Assembly (NCBI GenBank): GCA_963576785.1
Contig: OY756149.1
Location: 124,001 to 188,000 of the forward strand
Source of the DNA: Chlorophyllum brunneum
Taxonomy: Eukaryota; Basidiomycota; Agaricomycetes; Agaricales; Agaricaceae
DNA: 64,000 nt
Reading direction: 5' to 3'
In this document: piece after piece, positions 36,655 to 49,080 of the stretch
Numbering within the stretch: the stretch's first letter is position 1
Layout: each line of letters opens with the position of its first letter
Made by a program: the position numbers and the translations under genes
The notes under the pieces: generated by a model
What the model saw: the letters and a program-made list of their open reading frames with translations, nothing else
Databases searched by the model: none
What the model was told of the DNA's origin: nothing

Positions 36655-36735
36655 CCAGTGGCGATGGCGACAACAGACGTGCAGGTGGAGAATCTACAGT
36701 CCTGTCTACACGCCATTTCGCAGCGGTCCAGAAAT
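36655..36735 (-). pseudogene. C-type HNH exon 1 scrap
   Basis: GGTGGAGAATCTACAGTCCT and GTCTACACGCCATTTCGCAG match the C-type gene near 26780-26830. No other part remains. Confidence 0.55.
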
Positions 36736-36835
36736 GTTGGAATCTGTGATAGCCCCGTGTTTGACTGCAGTACTAAAGCCTTTGTCCCAGAATGTTCAAA
36801 CACTCGAATATCTAAAAAAAACTCTTAAGACAATA

Positions 36836-36915
36836 TTGAATACAAAATTCATTCCGCACTTGTAAATCTTAACCAGGCCTTCTCGGATGGTACAATAATG
36901 CTGGAGGTGTGTCTC
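36836..36915 (+). pseudogene. Relic of the HsbA-like gene (one exon)
   Basis: AATCTTAACCAGGCCTTCTC with GGATGGTACAATAATGCTGG and the donor GTGTGTC repeats exon 2 of the gene at 37902 (DLNQAFSDGTTTLE). It is an isolated exon about 1 kb upstream of the intact gene. Confidence 0.65.
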
Positions 36916-37901
36916 GGAGCTCTGAGAAGTTCGAATTCTGACCGTTAAAAAGATTTTTTCACAAGTATCAGTCCGGGTCCCTGCAGTAAATTTGTATTTG
37001 AGCCCAAGCGAGGAACGTTAATCCATCTGTGTGATCTCATCAAGTTAGGGTTTCAGTCATCGTCGTCAGCGTACAGTTGCCACTAACCAGCCAACGGCTC
37101 AGCCCTTAAATATTCCTATCGATTCTTGAATATCTGCACGCCACTCTGATCCTAAAATGACAAACAGGGGGTGATTTACAAGTTAGACGTCATGTTTCAC
37201 GTGTTCAAAGAAATATAGGAAGAATGACCGAACCTCTTGTCAACTCAATGACATGATGGTGCCAGGAAGAAAATAGTTTGTGATGATGATCTTCCTATGC
37301 TTTAGATCACTGCCCCGGATGGAATACAACATAATGACTCTCAACAGTGAGTATATTTCTTCAAAACCTGGGACTTAAATTCAACCTGCAGGAACGTTCC
37401 GTATTTTTGCGAAACTTGAGATCCCAGGAAAACGTTGTGTGAGGGCGAAAAAGTTCGGTTCTGAATCCCTATGTAGCGTAGGGATGATTAGATGGTCACA
37501 ACTCGAATGACATGAGAAGATATTACCGATGCACGCGTGGACTTTGGCACCACATGACTATCCTATTCTCGCCCTCTGAAGCTTTGAAAACCCAGATATG
37601 AGTCTAGATGAATCAACAACCTGGGCTATTATGACCGACTTCAATCTTTTTGGTAGAATTCAGATGTTCGTGTTTTTAAGGTGGTATAAAAACGTATGTT
37701 CAAACCCCATTGGAACCCGGCAAGACATGTTCCATTGAATGCCTTTCCTTTACCCCGTGTACTTCGGTGTGATTCAGCCTCCAGACAGCACCAGGCGCTC
37801 ACTGTCAAAGACTCCCACATGACACCCAATACACAACACACAGTGCGGGAACCTGAATATAAGAATGCGGAAAACGACTGTCCTGCCCACAGTCGGTTAC
37901 A
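36916..37901. other. intergenic region
   Basis: No gene was recognised. A TATA-like AATATAAG lies near 37855, about 45 bp upstream of the start at 37902. Confidence 0.45.
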
Positions 37902-38604
37902 ATGAACATCTTGCATGTATATGCATTCTTCCTAGCCTTCCTCTTCTCCATTGTATACTCTCTCCCTCAAAAGCGAGCTACTGCTTCGGAGATTGAAGAC
38001 ATTATTGCGAATTTGACGAGTTTGGCGACTATGGCTTCTACTGCATTGGAGAATTGGGATCCATCCAATCCTACACTCGCACAAGCATTGGTAAGCGTTG
38101 ATTTTCTACCCGGATATCCTACCCTGACACTGAATAATTAGGCAATTCATTCTGCTCTAGGAGATCTTAACCAGGCCTTTTCAGATGGCACCACAACGCT
38201 AGAGGTGTGTGTATGTTTAGTTTCGGAATTTTGAGAAACCATTCTCACTACTAAGAAAGAGTTCGTTAGCAGTATCGGAAGCAGATGGAGAAGTAATCGT
38301 TCGGGAAGCTAATAACGGCCTTACTCCGGCAGTAAACACCATTTTCGCGCAAATTGGAGACTTTCGTGGTGGCGAAAGTCTTCCGATTGGTGGTATTGAT
38401 GCGTTGATAAAACAAGATGGAGAGACGTTAGAAAGTGAGAGCACTGCATTCTATGGTGCTCTGTTCGTCCTTTTACCGGTATGTCAATCCTTATGAATTG
38501 TGAAGGTGGACTGTTCGCCGACGGTCTGTGTCTAGGCCGATCTACGGCAAGACTTGGAATTTCCCGAACCTCCGATTGTGATTATCATCCCTCCTGAGAA
38601 TTAA
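37902..38604 (+). CDS. Secreted HsbA-like protein
   Basis: Exons start at 37902, with introns at about 38091-38141, 38205-38266 and 38480-38535. The product has a signal peptide (MNILHVYAFFLAFLFSIVYS) and a processing-like KR. A mostly helical chain follows: ASEIEDIIANLTSLATMAST, ALGDLNQAFSDGTTTLE, SEADGEVIVREANNG and DALIKQDGETLESESTAFYG, ending in a Pro/Ile-rich tail (PPIVIIIPPEN). Pattern and length resemble the hydrophobic surface-binding protein A (HsbA, PF12296) family of secreted fungal proteins. The match is by general pattern, so the family call is moderate. No cysteines are evident in the mature part. Confidence 0.55.
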
Positions 38605-39474
38605 TACTTTGGTGGGACGAATTTGCTACTTACCAGAGCGGAGAGATTATGCACGGGTCCGGCTCCACTCGATGTTGTAATAATATGTCTAGTACCGACC
38701 TTGATAAATGAGATAAGAGCAAGGGATCCAATAATGCCAGACTGCTTGTTCTTGCCTTCCATATCCCATCTGCTCAAAGTCTTTAATTAAGAAAGGTTAG
38801 GCTATCCTCCAATCGGACCGCCTCAAGAGCGTGCTGTTTGGAATATAGCTATTATGGAACGTAATAGCGATCAGCGCGGGTACTTAGGAGTTTGGAAGTA
38901 GATATCGGTGAGAGACTTCGGATGCTTGACAGGGTCCAGGTAAGTGTGGAAATCATGGGCAGTGCTTAGTCAGCAGTTGGGCTCCGTAGTCGCCCGATAA
39001 GCTGGTGATAAGGACCAGAAATATCAAGGTGCTGCCAGTTCTACCTCGTTACCACCCACCACCATGTCCGCCAAGGACTGCAAAAATAAGCAACGCACGG
39101 TGCTCGAGAAGTTCCACTACAGCATTCTAGGAACTCCCTGCAGGGAACCTAACCGGCATTATCCCACGAACAAGGCAAGGGAATTTTGCGGATCTTGAGG
39201 CCCTCTGCAGTTGGGTGCTGCAGGCATATTTTTTGTGAGTTTTCTCTGGCTGTGCGTTGGTGAAGGTGTGTATGTTGACCCAGTAGGCTGTTCTTAGACT
39301 TGAGCCCATGCTGCGGCTAGCTGAGCACCGCGAATTGCAGGGTGGAGCAATTTATCGATCAGACGACTAATTACGGTCACTTAAGTCACGGAGCTTGTCC
39401 TCCTGCATGCCGCATGTCAGGTGCACGCTGAACATCCATTACTACCCTCACATCCCGCTCTTTAACACAACACA
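38605..39474. other. intergenic region
   Basis: No gene was recognised. Confidence 0.45.
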
Positions 39475-41152
39475 ATGCCAATTGCTCGTGGACGTCCAAG
39501 GCCCAAATTACATAGGTAAGTTGACAATTCCCTTCACTACCCGAAACTAATGTGTGCCACTTAGGCCTAAGCTAGTGGACCTCGGAAGTATTCCGCTCGG
39601 GTCCCTCAACGACATCATACCCTCCGACTCCGAGACGCGCAGAATCAAATCCAGTCTTGCCAATGCCGTCTCCGAACTCAAACAACTCGAGTCAAACATA
39701 TCTCGGACTCAACGACGATTAGAATCCTTCTGCGCACGTAGGGATGAACTACTCGACCGGACTCAACGTTACCGTATCGCGATCGCTCCATACAAACGGT
39801 TACCTCCAGAAATCGTTCGAGAGATATTCGTTGCATGTCTCCCTGAAATTGTTCACCTTCCACCTCGTATCGATGAATCACCCCTCTTACTCACACGTAT
39901 CTGTTCCTCCTGGCGTACGCTGGCGCTCAACACCCAGGAACTTTGGAATGATTTTGAAGTGGCACTTAGTACACGATCTTGGAGGAACAACCACGCGATG
40001 AATTCACTTCATACGTGGCTTAGTCGATGTCCTGATCGCCCACTCTCATTCAAGATCGCCACTGCTCCCCGCGCGCCTTTCCCATTACCTGGTATTCGGC
40101 ACCCTATCCTTCCAGCTGACTTGGTTATACCCCATACCCACCGGATAAGGAAACTCGAGATGCAGAATATATCCGGAGAACAGATGAGCGTGTTGATTAC
40201 TTTGCCACTTGGGTCATTCCCATTATTGGAAGAAGTGGACATTTTCTTGAGGGATAGTTGGATGTATCGTATGGAACCTTGGGAAGCGACGGCGTTTAGA
40301 GATGCGAAGAGGTTGAGGAGTGTCGCGTTGCGTGGGTTTGATGGAACGTTTAATCCGGCGGCGCTTCATTTACCTTGGGATCAATTGCGGAGTTTACATC
40401 TGGATACCCTACCCAGTGATCCCGTCGGATGTCATGCGATGTTGAAACTTTGTTCCAAACTCGAAGAAACCAGTGTTCGTATTATGCGAATTGAAGAATC
40501 AACTTCGAGGCTTATTGGACGATTACCGCCTACCCATCTTCCAAATCTCCAATCCCTCCAAATCCGTTTCGAATCAACAGCGTATCACGGAAAATTCATG
40601 GAACCATTCGAAACGCCATCCCTTCGTATCCTCCAAACACGTTTCGATTGGAGAAACGATACTCTCGGAATAGACGATACTACGACGAAATGTTATTCGG
40701 AACTTATCTCTCGTAGTGATTGTCCGATTCAAAAACTTTACATTGGTCGGAATTCACTCGAATTGGATTTAGGGAGGTTATTGGAAGTGGGGAAAGGGTT
40801 GAAGGAACTTAGTTTGGCGGATCATGTGAGGGTGCCGGTGGATATTTGGGAAAAGGTAGGGAGAGGGGAGTTGGGTGGTAAATTGGAGAGATTGGCGATG
40901 AGTGTGGCGATTGTTGATCCGTTGTTGAGTATGCTTGAAGCGAGAATGGGTGTACATACCCAAGGTTGCATTGGTGGGATGAATCCTTCAGGATGTGCGT
41001 GTACTGAGGTGGACGGCGTAGTAGTAAATGGGTTCAAGGAGATGAAATTGGGTTGTCCAAAACCGACTTTTCAGCAGAGATGGAGGATGGAATGTTTAGA
41101 GAAATCGGGGTTGAGAATCGTTCTCTGTCACTACGGTTTTTTTGAGCATTAA
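39475..41152 (+). CDS. F-box domain protein
   Basis: Exons 39475-39515 and 39565-41152 join to 542 aa. An N-terminal coiled coil (SELKQLESNISRTQRRLES) is followed by a typical agaric F-box: YKRLPPEIVREIFVACLP, then LLLTRICSSWRTLALNTQELW. The remainder is an irregular leucine-rich region, as in many basidiomycete F-box proteins. Such proteins recruit substrates to SCF ubiquitin ligases through Skp1. The substrate is unknown. The gene is complete and belongs to a large, fast-evolving family in this clade. Confidence 0.85.
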
Positions 41153-41624
41153 GCATCTTCTCGTTATCCCTCACTCTTTTTGTCGAGTTATATTTCTTGT
41201 GTAGTCGTAGAGTTGTAACTATACTCTCCTTTACTAGACCCTTGTCTAATGATCCTCATCGATAAAAACCCCGAAGGAACCATTAATAACGGACAGTTCA
41301 CTTGACCAAACTTTGACTTGCCGAGATCCCGAAACCTATTATCAAGTACGATTTTCACAAAAAAGTAAAAAAAAAAATAGAGCAGTTGGAGGAACAATCA
41401 TGTGTTTCGTGAAGTAAAGAATGACAGGAGTAGAGTAAAGCACACTAGAAGACTGGGAATCGGACAACAAGAAGTAGCGAAGCCTGAAAAAGTGTCCAAA
41501 AATGTTCTCTTAGGGGGGGTATAGTCGCATAGTCCGCATTATCGAATATAAAAAAAAAGAGTGCCTGGTGTTAGTGATTAATTGGACTAGCAGTGCCAAT
41601 CGGACTAGAATGAGAAAAAAAAGA
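41153..41624. other. 3' intergenic region between convergent genes
   Basis: It is AT-rich with A runs. No gene was seen. Confidence 0.5.
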
Positions 41625-43029
41625 TCAGGATCGTTGTTGGGAGGATGGGAAAGGGGAGTTGGAACTGACGGTAGGAGATGAAGGATCAACGATACTTTGA
41701 TAAGGAACTTGACCAACACATTCAGCAACAGTGACGAGTTTGTACCCTGCGTCTTTGAGTTTGGTGATAGCGTATTGAAGAGTTTGATGTCTGTCGATAA
41801 TCATCATTATGAATACTTAGAACCCTCGGCGGAAACTGTGTAAAGAATACTTACGCGGTGGTTTCTATTTTTGTGATGATATCGAGGAAAAGAAATTGAA
41901 CGATGACTGGATAGGGGAGAGAAGGAGGGAGGCGTACCGTAAGTTTCGTGTTCGAGAGACAGAACTGTTTTAGGATGTTTTTGAACAACTTGGTCGTATT
42001 GTGCTTTTTGGTCAGCGACACTAGCCCCAGTTGAATCGCCCGAACTGGACACAAAAGTGAAGTGTTTTTTTATTATTAGATCTTAGTGGGAGTTAAAAAC
42101 TTGACGTACTCGAGATCCCAGAGAACTGCGGCTTGGCGACGAACACCTGCTGCTTGTAAAACTAGATCATTGTAATTTCCATAAGCTAGAAAAATGAAAC
42201 ATAAATTTTTTTTTAAGATATGATTTTATTTTTTTGGTTGACGTACGTGGACGGAAGAATGCTGGTTTGGCGCCTGTGATACGGACTAGCGCCTCTGTTT
42301 TAATTTGGAATGTCAGAGATGGGGATGTCAGAAAGGGAGCTAAGGTGTGAAGAAAGTGGGTTTTTTTTACTAACGTTCGACACGCCACATTTCATCGTGG
42401 ACTGTGTGTGTGTGACATTAGCTTGTGAATGGTTAGTGCTATATATGAAAACGTACTTTGATCCCAGCTGAGGGTGGTCAAGTCTTTATGAGCCCATGTG
42501 TGAGAGGCGACTTGATGACCGTGGCTGTAGGCGTATTTGACATTGCTGACCATGTCAGTGTCATAGATACAGCGCCCTTTGTGAGGAAGAGGAGATTGAG
42601 TGAATTCAGGATTAGGTGATGGGGGGAAATGCGCTTACAGTTGTTGCCATCTGGTTGACATGGCAGGATGTTGTTAGTGAGGTGTTTATTTATTGGTATG
42701 GAGCTTACTGTAGAAGAAAGTTCCTTTGACGTCGTTTTTATCGAGGATGTCGACAATGTCTTTGCTGTTGACGCGTTAGTTCCGAGTTGGGTACGTGATT
42801 TTGGGGAGACTGACGCGTAGATGTAGGGACCATCGTCCTACGATATGTTGTGAGGAAAAATTGTATCGCGTATAGGGAACGGACTTACAAAAGTCAAAGC
42901 GGCAGTACCAGGGACAGAACAGTGGTTGATAACCTGAGCTTTTTGCCTCCTCTCAAGGTTTTCAGTTGCTGGAGCAGCGAAACCAAGAGTAGCAAGAGCG
43001 ATAGTGATGATGAACTTTGAGGCAATCAT
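41625..43029 (-). CDS. Chitin deacetylase (CE4 polysaccharide deacetylase)
   Basis: The enzyme removes acetyl groups from chitin to give chitosan. The many-exon gene starts MIASKFIITIALATLGFAAP (signal peptide). CE4 motif 1 (TFDDGP) is split by an intron near 42840. KGTFFYN and HTWAH (motif 2, metal ligands) follow near 42500, FFRPPYGNYND (motif 3) is again split by an intron near 42240, and a VLWDLD motif comes after it. SLEHETYG and YKLVTVAECVG lie near the end. The C-terminus is Ser/Pro-rich (SSPTVSSNSPFPSSQQRS) and has no hydrophobic GPI signal, so the protein is probably secreted. All catalytic motifs are present. A minus-strand TATAAAT lies near 43112. Confidence 0.88.
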
Positions 43030-43790
43030 GATATCCACTGGTACAGGTGAGAGGAGGGCTCAAAGTAAAGGGTGAACCTAGGGAAAGAAAATATTCCAAG
43101 GACGACGCGACATTTATACGCCCAAGCACACTAGTCATGATGGGTTCCCCAAGGAAGGGCATCTTGACCGTAGTCGCATACTTTTACGACTAAACCAAAA
43201 GGAATATGATCTACTTGCCCTGTGCCGTAAAGACAACATTCCAGAGAACGTGCCGATGTTTAGTTTGTTCGGGTCGTTTGCCGTGTTAGCGAAGCTAAAG
43301 CAACTTGAAGAGAGAGAAAGAAGAAGCCGCAGAGTTTCCAATGCATCTAGGCTGTTTAGATGAAACACAGAACTCTGTGATATGGATGAGAGATCGAAAA
43401 GAGAAGGGAGAGGATCCGAGAGGGAGTAAAGTGGCCGGAAGACGGCATAAAATGAGATCAAGTCCGCTTCTGGGTCGGGATGGGACGAGAGGGGATGGCG
43501 AGGGCTGTTGTGTTGGAATGATTAGTATCAGATGTCCGAGCTTTGGAGAACGACCCCTGTCAGAGAACGATGCTTGGCAGGACGAATCAGGCTAGTCAAG
43601 TATTCTGTTCTGATAATGTGAACGTGTCGTGGCTGGCCTCATGTTTCCTGAGTGATGGTACTGCACGTGACTGTATATAAAGCGCGCTGATCATTGGAAT
43701 CCCCATCTCTCTTGGACTCTACCCAATCTTCTAGTCTACGCTCTTTACTACTACATACCCCATTTACACCCGCATATATCCACCTACATA
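43030..43790. other. divergent promoter region
   Basis: It lies between the divergent chitin deacetylase and ferritin-like genes. TATA elements are seen near 43112 (minus) and 43674 (plus, TATATAAAG). No coding signal was recognised. Confidence 0.5.
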
Positions 43791-44751
43791 ATGCGCTTTT
43801 TCGCTTTTCTCGCCATGGCTCTCCCCACCTTGGCCGCTGTCATCCCCACCCCTCACTACGAAAAGGAAAATACCAGTGTCGCTCTCATCAACTTTGCTCT
43901 CGGGCTTGAACACCTCGAAAACGCGCTTTATGAGGAAGGTCTTCGCAAGTTCTCTGAGGATGATTTCCGCCAGGCTGGTTTTCCCTCTTTTTCCCGTGGC
44001 CGCTTCTTGCAGATCCAACAACATGAGCGTATCCATGCTGCGTTTTTTACTGAGGCTATCAGGGCGTCCGGTTCCCCAACCGTCAAGCCATGTAAATATA
44101 GATTGTATGTCGGGGCTACATACGCATATATGCACCGTTTCTCACGCATCAATCAGATCGCTTGAAAATCCGAAAACTTTCGTCTGGGCTAGCTTGAATA
44201 TCGAGACATTCGTGACTGCCGCATATACTGGCATGTTGGGAATTCTGAAGAATAATGATTACCGAATCGCTGTCGGTACTATCCTAAGTACTGAGGCTCG
44301 CCAGGCTGGTTGGATCAACTCTGCGATCTTCGAGAAGAATGCCTGGAACACTGCCTTTGATATCGACCTTACGCTTCGTCAGGCTTGGACTCTGGCTAAC
44401 AAGTACATCATAGATTGTCCCCTGGAGAATGCAAAACTCGTTCCCTCTGGCTCCGTCGATCCATTCCATCCACTTCAAATTGTGGGCGATATCATCCCTG
44501 GGAAGAGAGGACAAGTCAGGTTCCATGGCGTTGAACACTGCGAGGAGGAGCGATATATGATCGTTTTCATGACTGGCATTGGCAGATTCCAGATTGGTTT
44601 GGAGAGAGATGGCTATTTCAGCGTTCCCACCGGACTCGCGAATCTTGGCGCAACTTTTGTCTTTGTCACTTCTGACGACGAGCCCCTGAGCGACGAGAAT
44701 ACCGTTGCTGGACCAACCCCGTATCACTTCAGCTTCACTAGCCATTTATAA
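43791..44751 (+). CDS. Secreted ferritin-like domain protein (Rds1-like)
   Basis: Exons 43791-44104 and 44157-44751 join to 302 aa. There is a signal peptide (MRFFAFLAMALPTLAAV) and then a ferritin-like helical bundle: ALINFALGLEHLENALYEEG, QIQQHERIHAAFF and STEARQAGWINS, with Glu and His residues at metal-ligand positions. The pattern fits the Ferritin_2 family (PF13668) that includes yeast and mushroom Rds1/stress-induced proteins. A beta-rich C-terminal part (SGSVDPFHPLQIVGD, HCEEERYMIVFM) follows. The protein is likely secreted. Its biochemical function is not established for the family. Confidence 0.8.
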
Positions 44752-44802
44752 TCATCGTTATTCATTGTCCCTTGAATTTAGTCGTCCATCATAATCCGAT
44801 CT

Positions 44803-47800
44803 TTAGGCAACATTGTACACAATCTGGAAAGCCCACGCGTCTCGCACATCCTTGGTTTGTTCTTTAGTCACCGTTATCGTCACTTTTCCGTCCTCCCCCA
44901 CGTTCCACTCGAGTTCCGTATTCCTGACAGTTTCATTCGGGTGTAGCAAGAAAACCTTGTCGCCTGCCAACAAGGGCAGCCGCTTTTGTATGACCAACTG
45001 ACCCGAAGCTGGCTCATTGAATGCGACGACGCAGAGAGATGTTGGAGTGCTTGTAAATCGAGCGGGAGTCGAATCATCCTGTACCTGGTCCTGCGAGCTT
45101 TGGAACCAAAAGTCCTGTTAAACGCACGTCACTTATAACAGCCTGCATTGCCCGACTCTTGAACCAACCGTGTCAAATACACATTCTCCGGCATAGTCAA
45201 GCCAAGTCCCTGCATCCAATAGGTTATTGGCCATCGGAGCAATAATTTCGCCCTCAGCATTGGGTCCCACGTCCAGTAAACTATCATAGCTCATCGGTCG
45301 AATGATCTAGGGAACACATCGCGGAGACAAACGCACAAGTTTCCATTCTTGGATACGATATCAACAAGAGTTTGTATGATGGTTGTTGCATTTTTGTATT
45401 GACTTGGATCTGTGGCGGAGTTTAGTCCATAACTGAATGGATCCATTCCTTCGCTGGATTCCCAATCGCGTGTTTGGGTGGCACCGAATGTTGCGTATTC
45501 GGGCGTGTCAAAGTCGGGAACGGCTCCGCAACCTGGTTGTATCCTAAAGTGAGTATTTTTTTGGAAAGGAGGAAAGGGGGGAATATGGGACTGACGGTCG
45601 TTGATGGTGACTTGTCGTCCTTGACTTTGTGCGTGATTGTAGAATTGTGCTGCTACGTCCAAGGTTTTGTTTGGACCTCCTATATCACACCACTAATAAC
45701 AACAACAATACCAATCGGACAGATGGGTTACGCGAGTTTTGATTAAGCAAAAAACTTACCATGATTTCCGTATCGTACTTTGTCGCCAAATCGAGCATTT
45801 GAGGGACTTGTAAGTCATCAATGTAATCTGTGATATTGAGTCTTCCAGTATATGGTTCCAATTCCGGTGTAGTGTTGAATGGATTATGCGCCAACCCTCC
45901 CGGCCATTGACCAAAACCATATTTAGCCGAATCCGGGTTAAACCTAAATAAATCATATACACAACCCATTAATAACGCTCGGAAAATAAAGTTGTGATGA
46001 CAGACCATTCTGGTAAAGAGTAATAAGTTCCTCTGTGCAAGTTGGGTTTTTCGAGTTTGGCAGTTTGCATTAGTTCTTGGAGGAAATCGCGTTGAGGGCC
46101 GAGGTGGACGCTACTTCGATGAGTTGTGTTGCCTGTATCGAAGAGTGCGAAACCGTCGTGATGTTTCTTTATATAAAATAAAATAAAATAAAATCAACCA
46201 ATTTTTATGAGAAAAGATAAATTACGAACGGTGACGAAGACAAAGTATTTAGCTCCGGCTTTATCGAATAAATCGAGCCAGGCACTAGCGTTGAATTTTG
46301 ATGCAGTGAAATTGGCAATAAAATCATCGTATAGGACGTTCTATTGATATCGTCAATATTTTGCAAATCAATTCAAATTGTGTGTATCAACAACGTACGG
46401 GACCGAAAGTTTCAAGATGATGATTCCAATCTGGGCTATTGGAATTTGGTGGATTATGAAGATTCCAGCTTGCGGATGTAATGATCGTTTTGTTCATTTT
46501 TTGTGTATTAGGCGTAGAAATTTTACTTACTCGTACCATTCTGCGTAGGTGCCGAGGGGCGCCTGTGGTGATGATGGAGGTTACGTGTGCAGTTGACAAC
46601 CCCCTATATGGAATGACGTACGAATGCAGGGAAGCTATAGACGCCCCAATGTATACTTCACGTAACCACTGTAAGTGGGGGTGTAGTATCGGTCGCAGTG
46701 GGTGAAACTTACAATATTCCGTATTTCGCTTTCTTCCACTAAACAACATTTAAGGATCGAGATTAATTTTAAGTGGAGGAGCGGGAGGACTTACCCAGGT
46801 AGGTGCTTCATGCCTCGAAAGTACATCCGCATCAGCAGTCCATTCCTCCACCAACGGCGAAATCTCCCATCCGTCAACGGAACCAATAACATTACCCCCA
46901 CTATCCCTCACTTCCACATTCGCATTCATCCCCATGTTTGAATTACTCGTACCAGTAACGAGAACATCAACGCGGGCTTGATCTCCTGGAACCATTCGAA
47001 CGACAGATCCAGGATGAATGGTTGTAATCCCATTTCCTGTGATACTGACCGTATGGTTAGAATTGATTGAAGTGGAATTGGAGAGAGTCAATGTTGGGAG
47101 AAGGTTCGCTAGTGTTACTTCCACGACTTGAGCTCTTGTGTTATTTTGGATGAGTTCCCATTTAGTTGTGAACCGTACTCGACGGACGGCAAGAGCTGCT
47201 TGGGAACCTGGATCCGTAGTTTGAGGCATTTTTGGTGGTTCCGTGGAAGGAGTGTAGGACATTGCGAAGAGGTGAAGTCTGCGGGCAGGGTTGTTGTCCG
47301 GGAAGGTGATGGATTTGAGTTTGGATTCCGAAGGTACGGCTGTGGACCATTGAAAGATTTGAGTCGAGTTCAGGTTCTTGGTAATGGAATCTCCATTGGA
47401 TTCGAAATGATATGGCCTGTTTCGCGTTTTGTGAGTGACCTCAAGCTTAAGTGTAGGATCGAAAGTAATTTACGTCAGTATCGCTCCCTTGTTCACGTTG
47501 GCCCATGTCCACCAGTTCTTGGCGTATACTGCGTAATCCCTGAGCTTCATGCCACGCGTTAAAATATTAATGAAACTCACATTGAATGGGAAATGTTGCA
47601 TTATTCTCAAAGTTCAACACAAAGGTCCGAACGAAGTCTCCGCCAGAAATATCTCCAGCATATAAAAAGTGCAACTCGTGCACATAGCTCGACTCGATAC
47701 CCATAACTTGTCCATCCGCGATAACATTGTCTTTGCCAGTTCCCCAGGTCTCGGGGATATCATACTACGTCACGTCAGTTTGTAGTATCATTGGACGATC

Positions 47801-48059
47801 AGGCTCCGGGGAGAATGCAAGTACTCACACTAACGCCATCGTAAACCCATGGGCCAGAAGGTAAAAATTGACTATCGAAACTTCCGCCATGGCCATCAAA
47901 ATCAGCGGAACCATCAGACGATGCGGCTTGATTGTTGAAAATAGTCTTTAGAGGTAAAGAGACCGACGTGGATGGACCGAGAGTCGCTGCTGAGACGACG
48001 GTGAGAGGTTGAAGGAAGGCGAGTAGGCCCAACACAAGGCCTCTTGTCGAAATTAACAT
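44803..48059 (-). CDS. Secreted alpha-L-fucosidase (GH29)
   Basis: The enzyme hydrolyses terminal alpha-L-fucose from glycans. The gene has many short introns and starts MLISTRGLVLGLLAFLQPLT (signal peptide). A long N-terminal beta-rich region (about 48000-46800) precedes the GH29 catalytic barrel: WKKAKYGIFIHWGVYS (split by introns near 46720), YAEWYE, FVTKHHDGFALFDT, GTYYSLPEWF, and EIMWCDIGG, in which the Asp is the expected nucleophile. After that come INDR, then a DVGPNAEGEI motif and a C-terminal beta domain ending WAFQIVYNVA. One intron carries an (AAAAT)n run at 46176-46194. The large N-terminal extension is the main departure from short GH29 enzymes. Secretion and fucosidase activity are well supported; the natural substrate is unknown. 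Confidence 0.9.
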
Positions 48060-49080
48060 GTTTTCGGTTCCAATTTCCCAGAGAGAAGCGTACAATGGGA
48101 ATATCTTCTAGCAAAGTCGCAAGAGAGCAATATATAGGCACTAGGTGCACTATTAGGGTGACGTATATTTGCAATAGAAGTTCGTTGAAGCCTTGCAGCT
48201 GATCATACGATTGTCTTCTGTTGATGCAAAAATAGTGGAATAGAAGAGGAATGCACGGTCCGGCCGCGGAAAAGAAAAGAAGTTGTGTGTTCATGTGGTT
48301 ATGCTCACTTCTGAGGGCTCCGGAACTCGGCGGTGTGTTGCAATGAGTCTAGCTCAGCGAGTGTTCCAGGAATTAGCTGAAGTCTTTATTGCAACTGCGA
48401 AACGAAGACACGTCCATTTCAACGGTATCAAATGAAGAGTCGTGAAAACTGTTGTGATATGCTAGGGATAATTGCTAATTGAAAACTACTGAACAATTGG
48501 GTGAAAATTAGTGTCGGTGCCGAACGTAGTGAAGTCGATACTCACGGTACACCATTCCCACATGGTCCTTGATCCACCTCTACGATATTATCAGTCATCG
48601 TAAGAGTCCATGCTGTTGTCCAAATTCTTTAAGGAAGTCGGGGTCTCACGAGCTTTGAAAAGATGAGCACCCATCCAAAGAAAGTCTACTAGCTTCCCTA
48701 CTCTAAGTCCGAGGAGCGGATCCGACGCCATGAGCAGTATCTTGTACGCCAAGAACTGCTTAATGAGACACAGAAAAACATGTGGTATTGTCGAGTTGAC
48801 GCGCAAATGATCTCGGGAATGGACAGCTCGAATAGAAGTTCGTGAAAAAAAAATAAAGTTTCTAGATCGATCACGCCTTGGAACTTGAAAGTTGAACATC
48901 AATGTCCGGTATTCCAAAGGTTTACGAGCTAGCACTCTATCCTAATGAATCCACTGGACAATCTGGATGTGAATACATATCCTTGCGTAAATACAAGTTG
49001 CAACACACACCTTGGATTAATGAAAGGCCAGACATTGTTTTAAAACAACAGAGTCCGGGTATCGATGCTTTTCCTCCAAG
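48060..49080. other. intergenic region with unassigned short frames
   Basis: A 60-codon plus-strand frame at 48902-49084 and a 114-codon minus-strand frame at 48591-48935 have no motif I recognise. Their overlap suggests that neither is a real gene. Confidence 0.35.

Noticed and set aside
17000..36740. Interpretation of the HNH array as group I intron or intein homing endonucleases or as a transposon
   Set aside because: The copies are spliced nuclear genes with their own starts and a large second domain. No intron core, intein blocks, inverted repeats or target-site duplications were seen.
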